From positions 207,231 through 234,730 of the forward strand of contig CAUYUJ010014552.1 of the NCBI GenBank assembly GCA_963575745.1: DNA of 27,500 nucleotides. The letters run 5' to 3'. Origin of the DNA: Prorocentrum cordatum. Taxonomy: Eukaryota > Sar > Dinophyceae > Prorocentrales > Prorocentraceae. Under the pieces are notes generated by a model. That model searched no databases. It saw nothing but the letters and a program-made list of their open reading frames with translations, and had not been told where the DNA came from. Made by a program: the position numbers and the translations under genes. Each line of letters begins with the position of its first letter. Position 1 is the first letter of the stretch. Below, piece after piece: positions 8,809 to 18,014 of this stretch.

Positions 8809-9261
8809 TTGCCGGCTCGAGGCGCAGAAGTGGCGCGACGACCTTGCCTTTCCGACCAGGTTGTGGTGCTTGCCCTGCCCTCCGACGACGGCCGAGCGCC
8901 GGTGGCGGCGCCTGCGACCGCGTCTACTACGCCGACGCGGTCAACGGCGGCATTGTCGCGGACGTGGATCTTGGACAATGGGTCTGCTCGTCGCGTCCAG
9001 GAGAAGGCCGAGCACTCCCTCGACGAAACTACCGACGTGCACATTGGACGCGGGCGCATCTTGGATGGGGCCAGCGGCGACATAATCGCCAGCGAGCACG
9101 CGCAATCTCGGCTGCCGCGCATTGGGTTATCCAGCTCCGCTCTTGCGATGGACGACTGTCCATCCGCGCTGTCGCTGGGGCAACTGGTGCAAGGCGACGG
9201 CTTCCGACAACTGTGGGGTCCACAATTAGGTGACCTATTGCAGGGCCCACGGGGCCAATAA
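8809..9261 (+). pseudogene. copia aspartic protease remnant
   Basis: The frame contains TWILDNGSARRV (from 8962), matching the 'WhlD(S/T)G' active site of copia-type proteases. Downstream are ALAMDDCPSALSLGQLVQ and GF..LWGP, which match the 'CP.vLSLGrlv..G..F.W' tail of dinoflagellate copia proteases. The active-site triplet is Asp-Asn-Gly instead of Asp-Ser/Thr-Gly, and a TAA at 9259-9261 ends the frame, so it is probably inactive. Confidence 0.7.
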
Positions 9262-9458
9262 CGTCGGGCCACTGCGCGCAACCGCATCCCGGACTCGACT
9301 TCAACGAACTCGAGCGGGCACCTCCGCCAAAGAGGTTCGCCTCGTCTCAGGCGCCGGGACATTCGCGATTTTTTCGCAGGGCGAGCTCCATGGCTATTAT
9401 TATCATGCATGTTTGTGTTGCAAGGATGCCGCGCCCCCGGAGCTGGCGGGAGCGCACG

Positions 9459-10138
9459 CGCCCGCGCCGCCGTCGAGCGACGAGGCGCTACTGGGCCGAC
9501 CGCGGCCACCCATCGACCCTACGTGCTACGCCAACCACGGTCCGAAACATCTTGGCTGCGAAGCGCGCGTGCGCACCCCGGCGCAGAACGCGCCATGCAG
9601 ACGCAAGCGCAAGCTCAGCCCGCCAACGCAGCCCACTGAAGAGGACGTTCAGTACGAGGCATTCGTGCCCGAGCGTTTCGGCGAGGCCCTCGCCGCCGAC
9701 CGCGTCGTCTTTGCTGCAGATGACGCCGCGGACATGCGAGGTGACGAGTTCCGTGGTCGTCTTGGACGCGTGCGCAGGCGTCATCATGGCTTCCCCGGCA
9801 AATCGCATGGATGCCGATACCACCGATGCATCCTTCCTGAAGTTTCTCGCCCCCAACGACGCTTGCGCGTGTGTGCGCCGACGACTCTTTGAAGACTCGA
9901 GAAGGCGCGCCATCTCCTGGTTTGGCGCCGCGACGCAAGCGCAACGCGTCGGCCGCAGACCAGCGGCCTGGCCGAGCGCGCCGTCAAGTCAGTCATCCAG
10001 GGCGCCGGCGCGGTGCTCCACAACTCTGGCTTAGGACATGAATGGTGGAAGGACGCTTTGCAGGCTTGGTGTTGCGGGCGCAATTCTACTGCCGCTCCCT
10101 GCCGTGATGTTGCTGCATCGCAAGAAGAGCACAAGTGA
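9459..10138 (+). pseudogene. copia pre-integrase and integrase remnant
   Basis: Pieces in three frames follow one another. At about 9500-9750, DPTCYANHGPKHLGCEARVR is a decayed pre-integrase zinc-binding segment, and PERFGEALAADRVVF matches the opening strand of the integrase core with its first acidic residue. At 9749-9880, VVVLDACAGVIMASPANRMD and DASFLKFLAP match the next strand and helix. At 9962-10138, SGLAERAVKSVIQGAGAVLH then GLGHEWWKDALQAW matches the 'NG.AER...' helix carrying the catalytic Glu and the 'WW..A' motif. A TGA follows at 10136. Order and spacing fit a copia integrase; at least two frameshifts disable it. Confidence 0.75.
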
Positions 10139-10800
10139 CGCGCCTCGCATGAAGTTCAATTTGCGGAGTCCTCCTGGGGACATGTGATTCCATTTGGTGC
10201 ACGCATCTTTCGGGAATGCCTCAGTCCTGAAATTAATAGGTCCGCCGCGAAATTTGAGGGGACATTGCGCGAAGGCTTATTTTTGGGATGCCATCTTCAC
10301 TCTGGCGGGATATGCCTGGCGGAGACTACTCCGTCCTGGGCGCGGCCACGTGCGCCAGATATCCTGATGGTGGACATTGTCGTGCACGTCGAGTGGATCA
10401 TATTGTGATTTTGGACGGCAGATATGTCTTCCCCGTCAAAGAGGGCATCTTTCGACATCTCCAACCCCAGGCGCTTGCGTTGATTGGATGTCGGACCCCT
10501 CGCCCGCTGGGGGAGTCTGCCATGGCAGGCCCGATGCTGCTCTACCCCGCAGAATGGGTCGACCCCAGCACAGCGAAGCTTCCCGAACCAGTCCTTCCCG
10601 AAGCTTCCGATTCCGGAGCGCCGCTTCCTGGGCCGGATCTTCCCGAAGCAACCGAGCTGGCGGCTCCGCCTCTGGATCCCGACTATTGGGGGCCCCGCGG
10701 CGAGGCTATCTTGCGGCGCATGCGCGCGTCTCGCGCCCGGCTCTTCCGCCCCGCCGACGATGTGATTCGAAGCTGCATGATGCCACTGCGTTTTTACCAG
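10139..10800 (+). pseudogene. copia integrase-RT linker remnant
   Basis: After the TGA the same frame continues: WGHVIPFGARIF, then AKFEGTLREGLFLGCHLHSGG, the conserved 'PFGa.h......KfE.R...GiFLGY...sG' block after copia integrases. The frame ends at 10408. A second frame carries on with GGDYSVL and later DPDYWGPRGEAILRRMRASRARLF, the 'D.W...ge.l.R.H..pR..LF.P' block that precedes reverse transcriptase in dinoflagellate copia proteins. After about 10800 the similarity stops. Confidence 0.68.
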
Positions 10801-11826
10801 GCGACGGGGGCGAGCAGAGCAACGCCCCAGGCGCCTGCACTCAGGCTCTGCTCTGCGGCGACTGCCAGATCGACCCCGTCGACGCGTGGATACCCTTGCC
10901 CAGATGGCGACAGCCGGTCTCTTGGACGACGCGTGGGGACTTGGTTGGTCGACGTCTGGCTTTCTACGGCCGCCCATTGGCGGGTCTCTTCTGGGGGCGT
11001 CGGCCGCATGTCAACAGGAACAAAGCAAGCTAACACATGTGTGGACAAAAAGCTGGTTGCCGATATGATGATCAAACACTCTGAGCTCAAGGAGGCTCAT
11101 CTCTGGCAAGACCTATTAGAATTATCGCTCATTTTCCCTGCCATCGCTCCGACGACCGAGAGGGCCCCGGGGATTGCAGACTGCCAGGCTTGCCGCTGCT
11201 GCTGCCTGCCCTCGCCCCCCCCCACCCGCGGCCCCTCCGTTCGTTCGCGCCCCCGTGTTGACGAGGATCTTTCCCGCCGCGAAATTTCAATTCAGGGTGG
11301 CGCGGCATCGCGCCCCCTGCCCTTGCCTCCTGCGAGTGTCGAAATCGACCCCCGCCCCGATTGCCCAACCATGCCTCGCCCACAGCCTGTGCTACAGGGT
11401 CTGCAGATCGGTGCAGACAAACATGTCAGCGCCGATGGAAACAACCGCATGGGTCCAGCGTGCTCTGCAACACAGCCGCCGCAGAGTTCCCAGTCGAGTA
11501 CGGGGTCGTGCAATTGAGATTTTGCCAAGTTGCCGGCATATTTTACCTGTCCATGGGGATATGGTGCATTGTAGTGTCTGCCTACAGTACTGCCCCATGG
11601 TTGTGTATAGATGAAGTCAGCGTCCTTGATTGATGCTGTCGCACCTCGGGCCCCGATCCGAGCAGTCGTCGTGCTAAAACTTTGCCATTGGCTGACGCAG
11701 TTCTCTGCGATTGACGAGGTTATTCCGCCAATCGACTCCCTGTATGGGTAATGCTGCAGTATCCTGCAGTATTTGCGTTGGGGGAACGTCCGGTGGCCCC
11801 AACTCCTCGGCAGGAGCTGCTGGCTC
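10800..11826. other. Retroelement interior without recognised domain
   Basis: A plus-strand frame stays open to 11517 but is Pro/Arg/Ser-rich and shows no reverse transcriptase motif (no K-R-W-V, no YVDD-type strand). I see nothing else that I can name. Confidence 0.4.
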
Positions 11827-12690
11827 CTATGGGGAATGAGCGGGCGGTGCCACCGGCGTGGGATGGGGTCGATACGGAGGCGCGCCATAGGCTGCGCTGT
11901 ACGCGCCAGGCGGAAGCTCGCCCTTGGGGGCGGCTTCAGAAGTCGCGCCCAGCTTTGGGGGGGCTGCCGACGCAGCGATGGGGGTGCCGGCAGCAGGCTT
12001 TGCCGCCGGCACAGGCTGCGCCGTGGTGGTCGGCAGTGGTGGTGGAGGGCGCCTTGCAATGTCTGGTCCGCTCGCGCCGGCGCGCGTGCGTGGTGGCGGG
12101 GCTGTGGCGGACAGCGTCTGTGACTCGGTCGGTGGCGTCTTCGCGGGCTCAGACCCCAGGTGTGCTGCAGGCGCAGCGGGTGGAGTCGGCGGCGCGTTGG
12201 CGGTCAGTGCTTTCGGCGGCGGAGGCGTGGTCTGCATCCTTGGCGGTGCGTGAGGCGTGCGTTTCGCCGCAGGCGTTGCCGCCGGCGCAGCGCCGCAAAC
12301 TTCGTGCTTGCTGCGTGGTTCTGGCAACTGTTTAAACTGGATATTTCCAGGGGGTGTTGCCCTGAGGCCATAGAACCTGTTCGCCAATCGCACGGGCGGC
12401 GCGGATGGCTCCACGCGGCACAGTCTGCGGGCGCATAATAGCAGCCTGTTCTCCCAACCAGAACTCGCATCCTGCTTGCATGGCCACGCGCATGTCGATG
12501 CAGATGTCGACCTGCTCCTGGTGGTGCTGGATTTGTATCGAGGGAGCTTGGTGCGCGGGTTCGGCGTGTCGGCCTGTGCGAAGGAGCTAGGACTGTAGAA
12601 GCCTCCTTTGCGCGTCCGGCGGGACATTCCGTGCCTGGGATTTTTGCCGTACTTCGTGATGCTCTGCCTGGCGTTCTGTGTGGTGGCATG
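11827..12690 (-). pseudogene. Antisense fossil: possible Tpt1/ADP-ribosyltransferase-like domain with Pro/Ala-rich tail
   Basis: Read on the minus strand from 12690, one frame gives HATTQNARQSITKYG..., then RKGGFYSPSSFAQAD. After a frameshift near 12540 the next frame gives VDICIDMRVAMQAGCEFWLG and VPRGAIRAARAIGE, ending at a TAA (12332-12334). The order H-(A/G)-T-T, 'A..sI...G', 'GG-F/Y-S', then 'hDhR.A...G..F.......G.hP' recalls the NAD-binding fold shared by Tpt1/KptA RNA 2'-phosphotransferases and ADP-ribosyltransferases. A Pro/Ala-rich low-complexity frame (about 11827-12290) follows in the first frame. It is broken, runs opposite to the retroelement and could be a nested insertion. The family call is by eye and weak. 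Confidence 0.33.
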
Positions 12691-12893
12691 GTGGGGGCGT
12701 GTGACGTCGGTCCTGTGTGAATCGTTTCCATCCCATGTTCCTTGGTGCGCTTCTGACGCGGGCCGAGCTCTGACCCCCTTGTAGTTGTAGTAGTTGTCGG
12801 CGGACTGTCATGGCTGGTTGAGCTCCTGCGTTTGGCGCATTTGGGCTGCCGCAGTTTCTCTGTCCGTGATTGATGTTGCCGTGAACTTCTTCC

Positions 12894-13253
12894 ATGATCC
12901 GGACGAAAGATGACGCGGCATTGCGCGCTGCCCATTTCCATGTGTTGTTCGTTCTCTGCCAGATATTGATGCGCCGGCCGCGGAGCTCGTGGCCTGCAGC
13001 CACCAGGCGTGCCAGGGCCTGTCTCCGCAAGGCGACTCCAAGCGCGTGGTGGCGCTGCATCCCTGAGCAGGGCCTCGATGGCACATGCCGTTATTGGTCA
13101 TGCTACCTCAGGCAGTGGGTCTATATAGACCATGCTGGTCGGTTATACATTTGGAGCGACGATGGCGAGATATGTGCCGTGGGATTCTTTGACCGCCATG
13201 GAAATTGCGCCTGGAATCCAAATTTCTATGACTTTCGGATGGTTCAGAGCTAA
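12894..13253 (+). CDS. Uncertain ORF, Trp/Tyr-rich end
   Basis: A 119-codon frame whose last 55 residues look protein-like (YLRQWVYIDHAGRLYIWSDD, then GFFDRHGNCAWNPNFYDF) and use mixed codons, unlike the GC-rich surroundings. No family is recognised and the first half looks random, so the true start may differ or this may be an exon fragment carried in the retroelement. Nothing recognisable follows up to 13680. Confidence 0.22.
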   Translation: MIRTKDDAALRAAHFHVLFVLCQILMRRPRSSWPAATRRARACLRKATPSAWWRCIPEQGLDGTCRYWSCYLRQWVYIDHAGRLYIWSDDGEICAVGFFDRHGNCAWNPNFYDFRMVQS

Positions 13254-13724
13254 TCATTCGCAGTGGTTGGATGTAAAGTCGCTGCAGAGTTGCAACTGGA
13301 TCATCGTCTGAACGCTTGCATTGCTTGCGCGAATTATTGCGTGGTGTCGAGCGCAAGCTCCGCGACTCTGAGTGCTCATTTGTTGGCATAGACGCACCCG
13401 GGCAGGTCGCCTATAACAGATGCATATACCTTTTTGGACAGAGTCGTAGACAATCTTGTCGTATCTTATTCCCAAATCTATTTTCATTGAATGTCGGATG
13501 CCTGGCGGCCCGACACTTGCAGCGCATGCTCTCCATGGCGCTAACTTTGGCAGCCATCACATGGTAATACTTTGAGGACGAAGCGTTTCCCAGTGAACGT
13601 TTGGTTGACATTAGCGTTACTTTGGTCAGTTGTCACCGCAACTTGGCTCGCATCCGTATCATTCTCCAGATAGGCTCGCCCTCATAGGAGTCCTCGCTCA
13701 TCATAAGTAATTTGTCTTTAGGAC

Positions 13725-14052
13725 CCCCCTTGTTTTCCAATGGCAGTCACCCCTTTTCCCATCTCTTTTTTCCAATGGCATTTCCCCTTTTACAATGGCA
13801 CTCGCTTGCTTGCTCTTGCGTGCTTGCTCTCGCTTGCTTGCTCTTGCTTGCCCTTTCTTGCTGGCGCAGGATCGCTGGCTCTTGCTTGCTTGTTATTTCT
13901 CGCTTGCGCTTGCTTGCTTCTGCTTGCTTGCTTGTGGTTGCTTGATTTTGCTCCTCCCGTCCTCCTCCCGTCCTCCTCCCGTCCTGCTCCCGTCCTCCTT
14001 TCGTCCTCCCATCCTCCTCTCGTCCTCCTTCTGTCCTCCTATCTATTTGAAA
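13725..14052 (+). repeat. Pyrimidine-rich tandem repeats
   Basis: Three adjoining low-complexity blocks. At 13733-13800 are three TTCCAATGGCA/ACAATGGCA units with CCCCTTTT. At 13800-13945 are degenerate GCTTGCTTGCTCTT units. At 13955-14043 is a GTCCTCCTCCC minisatellite. None codes. Confidence 0.8.
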
Positions 14053-14083
14053 CAGTGTTTGAAAGTGAGTATGCGAATTTTGC

Positions 14084-14138
14084 GCATGCAAGCACATGCG
14101 GCTTTGGACGCGCTGTTGGCGCGTCCACGCTTGCATGC
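14084..14138. repeat. Nested perfect inverted repeats
   Basis: The outer arms are GCATGCAAGC (14084-14093) and GCTTGCATGC (14129-14138). The inner arms are GGACGCGC (14106-14113) and GCGCGTCC (14119-14126) around TGTTG. Both stems are perfect, so the 55 bases can form a two-part hairpin or cruciform. Confidence 0.75.
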
Positions 14139-14499
14139 CGGTGGACATACCTGTGCCAGTTGTGCCACGTCGGCGCATTTGGCGCACAGGTGTTCCTGAT
14201 TATTCTCTGTATCCGCTTTCCCCGCTCAATGTCGCAGCCTGTTGAGACGGGGAGTCGTCGAGGAGTGCCGAAGCGTTTTTTGGGGGCGCACTTTCGGCCC
14301 GCTGAAGGCGGGTTGGCCCCCCTGAGTACCCTGTGTTGTGTGGTTGGTCCTTTCTTGCCTTCCTAGCCGAGCGGTGCCCCGCTAGGGGGGCGCAGGGGCT
14401 GGAAAGGGGGAGTTGAGAGGTCCTCGTGCCTGTGTTCCCGAGTTCCGCCGTCGTCTCCCGTGGGCCCGAGACTAACGTGGAACGGGCGGGATTCGGGGC

Positions 14500-14807
<308 letters not shown>

Positions 14808-14898
14808 GTCCCACCCCGCCTCAAGTGCTAAGGGGATCGCCGCCCCCCCCGGCTGGAGGGGTGCTTCCCCCTGTGGTCGTGGCCCCGTGCGCGTGGCG

Positions 14899-14931
14899 TG
14901 GTCGTCGTCGTCGCCGCCGCCGCTGCCGCTG

Positions 14932-14986
<55 letters not shown>

Positions 14987-14991
14987 CGTCG

Positions 14992-15022
<31 letters not shown>

Positions 15023-15024
15023 TG

Positions 15025-15069
<45 letters not shown>
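14899..15069 (+). repeat. (CCG)n/(TCG)n trinucleotide tract
   Basis: About 170 bases of GCC/CCG then TCG triplets. It opens very long poly-Ser, poly-Arg, poly-Val and poly-Thr frames. The long plus-strand frame running on to 16194 depends on it and is not a credible gene. From 15070 to 15922 I recognise nothing except a short G-run near 15345. Confidence 0.92.
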
Positions 15070-15071
<2 letters not shown>

Positions 15072-15922
15072 TCTAGATGCGTCGCTGCCTCGTGACGCTG
15101 GCGCGGCCGCAACAGCCGAGGCCCGCCCGCTCGCGCGAGCCTCTGCGCCCAGGGCAGGCCTGGGGGGCCCTCTGTCTTCCCGCCGGATACTCGCTGCGGT
15201 GGTTTCCGCCTCAGGGCATCCCCCTAACAGCCGCGGGGGTGTCTCGGCGGATGTCCGGACTCGGCCTGCCTCTCCTGGGTGTCCTGGAGAGCGTGTTTTC
15301 TGGGAAGCCGTGCCCCCTGGCGATAACAGGCGTGGCCGGGGTGTGTGGGGGGGGAGGGGGGGGGGAAAGGGTCGGTCGCGTCAGGATTCGCACCAGCGCG
15401 CTCTGGAAACGTTCCCAGGCGCGGAGCCAAGTCGCGAGAGCGGCGCGTCTGGCCGCACTCGCGGGGGCGCGAGGTGTGGTCTGGGTCCGCGCGCGGCCGC
15501 GCTCCGCTGTCGTGGGAAAGTGGGGGCAACTGCGTTGCTGGCAGCACCCGGTGAGGCGGGGTCCAGTCGGGATCGCCGTACGACCGCACTCCGCTGGACT
15601 TCCCACCCCAGTCGGGAGCGAGAGAAGGGCCCGCACGTACATGAATCCACTTTTGTTTCGAAAGTACGCATTGCGCGAACGTTCGTATCACGAGGTTGGT
15701 CTCGCGGACTGGGGGGCTGTATTCATGTACCTGGTTGGGCGCGCGCGTCCTTTTGTGAGCTCCCTACCCAGGGACGCATTAATATCTGTAACGAGCGGCA
15801 ACTCCGTGCTTGGCAGCCCCTAGGGTTGCGAGGTCTGCTCGGGTCACCCTCGTGGCCCCCTCCCAGGGGCACACGGAAGTGTTTTTGTTTGTGTGTTTCG
15901 TGTGCGTTGGGCATCAAGTCGG

Positions 15923-16130
15923 CGTCACCCCAACGTGCACTATATGTGCGTCGCCACTTCAGGGGCGACGCGCGCACCGAGAGTCTGACAGTATGTGCGC
16001 CGCGGCGGGCGCTTTCTGGCCTCACCGCTCGGGAAGCGATATGCTATAAGATGGGTATACTACATGTTCGGGTCGGACGCGCGCGCCTCCAAGGAGGACG
16101 CATCGCATTAGTGTGTCTCTGTGCGTCCCA
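15923..16130 (+). repeat. Dispersed repeat R1, copy 2
   Basis: Homologous to 1925-2140. The hairpin GCGTCGCC...GGCGACGC is perfect here, with the 6-nt loop ACTTCA plus flanking G. Both copies are on the plus strand, one in an intron and one between genes. Confidence 0.75.
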
Positions 16131-16163
16131 TCAGGGAGGGACGACCAGGTCCGGGTGTCTCTC

Positions 16164-16323
16164 AGGAGGAAAAGAAACACACAGACACAATTAATCGTCG
16201 ATTCCCAGGAAAATATGGGAAAATATGGGAAGTGGGTTGGAAGACAAAAACCCAGAAAATATGTGAAAATATGGGGCACATTTTTAGTTGTGTGTATTTA
16301 TTTGTGTGTCCTGGGGCCCCTTC
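16164..16323 (+). repeat. Dispersed repeat R2, copy a
   Basis: A 160-bp AT-rich repeat: AGGAGG at the start, ACACAATTAATCGTCGAT, AAATATGGGA words, AACCCAGAAAATAT, and TATTTATTTGTGTGTCCTGG near the end. It is homologous to 26502-26666 and, in part, to 16472-16775. Confidence 0.85.
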
Positions 16324-16471
16324 AGTCTCTGCCCGGCGCGACGCCCTGCCGGGCCCCCCCGGGGGCGCAGGCAGGCGGCGAGAGTGGCACGCGCGGGGTG
16401 CCAAGGCCCGCGCGCGGCAGCGCTCCCGCCGGGCGCCCGGGGGACGCCCGTGGCTGGCGACGTCCAGGGCG

Positions 16472-16775
16472 AGGGGGGGGGAAGACAACAACCCAGAAGA
16501 TATCTGAAAATATGGGGAATCCTTTTATTTTCGGGGGAGCGTAAGACCCGGGTTTGCCAGGACTCGGGTTCGCCATCGTTTTTTGACGACCGCGCATCGG
16601 ATTTTGACGAGGAGGAGTTTCGTGGGATGTCTGCAGCGGGAGGCATCGTCAAAATGCAGGCTCGGCCTCGTCATTTTTTTGACGACCTCGTCGGGGATTT
16701 CCGAGTCCCCTGTACCCAGGTCTTACGTCCCCCTGATATTTGTGTGTATTTATTTGTGTGTCCCAGGGACCCTTC
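16472..16775 (+). repeat. Dispersed repeat R2, copy b (5'-truncated, interrupted)
   Basis: The second half of R2 (GGGGAAGACAACAACCCAGA... then TATTTGTGTGTATTTATTTG) is split by a 206-bp element plus its 5-bp target duplication. The span 16324-16471 before it is GC-rich and unrecognised. Confidence 0.82.
16531..16736 (+). mobile_element. MITE M2 inserted in repeat R2 (TSD TATTT)
   Basis: 206 bp with ~34-bp imperfect inverted ends: left TCGGGGGAGCGTAAGACC..., right the complement of TCAGGGGGACGTAAGACC..., both continuing to GGACTCGG. It is flanked by TATTT (16526-16530 and 16737-16741). The uninterrupted copy of R2 at 26502-26666 shows the empty site with one TATTT, which fixes the boundaries. 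It has no coding capacity. Confidence 0.9.
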
Positions 16776-17119
16776 TGTCATGCTCATGCGACTGGGCGGG
16801 CGGACCGTGCGCCAACAGCGCCCGCGCGGCAGCGCCACTTCCGAGCGCAGGGCGGCGCAGGGGCGAGGTGGAAACGGGAACATGTATACATTACCAGTGG
16901 CGTTTTTTTTGTTCAATGCCAAGACTTTCTGAGGGTCGGGGACGACGTCGGGTTGGTGTGGTGTGCACTTTTCCCCCGTTCTCCAAGGGAAACAACGAGA
17001 CATGTGTACACCAGGATCCCGTATGCACCAGGATCCGCGTTCCTGTGCGAATTTCAGCGCAGGGTCGGAAAAAGCGTCGGTGTATCGAGTTCGTTACCCT
17101 ATTCACTAGTGCAGGACGA

Positions 17120-17686
17120 TCAATGGAGAGCAAGCGTGTTGCCAAATAATTTCCAGATTTCGAACACATGTTTTAAACATGTTGTAAACGTGGAAACGCA
17201 TAGTTCAACCATATTCTGAACATTTTTAAATGATTTTTTGCACACGTTTTTCAATTCAGCGATAGGATTGTTAGGGTGTCCATTCTCATGGCATCCACAA
17301 GCATTCACTATTTGTTGAAGATCGTCCCTTTCTTGGCAGGTACCCGCTTCGAGATCTGGAGGACGAGCACGTTGGGAGTTCACACGCCGACCGTCGATTC
17401 GCAGAATGAGCGCCATACACAGCCCGCACAATAAGGAGGGGCAACCTTTCCAAGGGTACCCTTGCATCCTTGCCCCTTCGGCCCATCCTTGGCAATTTTC
17501 GCTGGCCGCGCCCCGCTCGAACAGCCTCGAAATGGCCCTCCAAGGCCCTTGCCTCCTTATCGTGCGTCCTTGTGAAACGGGTTGACTGTAAAAGGTGGTT
17601 GCAAGCAGCCCGTCTGCATGGGCCAACATCAGAGCAACCAGCCGCGCACCCAACAGCAACCAGGAGCAGCGGAGCGGCAGCAGCAT
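17120..17686 (-). CDS. Doubtful ORF with a signal-peptide-like start
   Basis: A 188-codon minus-strand frame beginning MLLPLRCSWLLLGARLVALM, which looks like a signal peptide, followed by a basic middle and a Cys-containing end (CQERDDLQQIVNACGC). No family is recognised. It is opposite to all the clear genes, its 3' half lies in AT-rich DNA, and it overlaps a plus-strand frame. I keep it as a low-confidence hypothetical only. Between 16776 and 17120 I see no gene. Confidence 0.18.
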   Translation of the reverse strand: MLLPLRCSWLLLGARLVALMLAHADGLLATTFYSQPVSQGRTIRRQGPWRAISRLFERGAASENCQGWAEGARMQGYPWKGCPSLLCGLCMALILRIDGRRVNSQRARPPDLEAGTCQERDDLQQIVNACGCHENGHPNNPIAELKNVCKKSFKNVQNMVELCVSTFTTCLKHVFEIWKLFGNTLALH

Positions 17687-18010
17687 TCTCTCATTGATGA
17701 TTCAAGGCGTCTGAAGGAGGCGATTTCAGCATTTCTTATCTTTGTTCTTTCTCGCGAGGTTGGCGTCCGCTCGACGATTGCTCTGTCCGAGGAGTTTTTG
17801 AAAACGCAACTGCTCGAACAACTGAGCGTGTCTACGCTGATGTATGTGAACTTCATTGGGGCGGGCCAACATGAAGATATACCAGCATTTGCAGCACCAG
17901 TCAGCAGCAGTGACTGCATCGGCAATCTCAACCTCACGCCATTTTTGCCCAAGTTCCTTGATTCGACTGCAGGGATCATGCATCGACACTTTGCGTATCA
18001 AGCTATGTAA
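17582..18010 (+). CDS. Doubtful ORF just upstream of the GT77-like gene
   Basis: A 142-codon frame that ends four bases before the ATG of the next gene, with a Gln-rich start and a central helical stretch (SRRLKEAISAFLIFVLSREV, KTQLLEQLSV). Codon use is mixed like the neighbouring gene. It has no recognised domain. It may be 5' untranslated or intronic sequence of the downstream gene, a separate small gene or chance. A minus-strand frame over the same bases is equally long. Confidence 0.22.
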   Translation: MTVKGGCKQPVCMGQHQSNQPRTQQQPGAAERQQHSLIDDSRRLKEAISAFLIFVLSREVGVRSTIALSEEFLKTQLLEQLSVSTLMYVNFIGAGQHEDIPAFAAPVSSSDCIGNLNLTPFLPKFLDSTAGIMHRHFAYQAM

Positions 18011-18014
18011 TAAC

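Noticed and set aside
10800-13680. A search for reverse transcriptase and RNase H
   Set aside because: No recognisable motifs in any frame by eye; absence is stated as an observation, not proof.
14887-16194. A 435-codon plus-strand frame
   Set aside because: It starts in the (TCG)n tract and runs through two dispersed repeats; homologous repeat copies elsewhere are not open in the same way.
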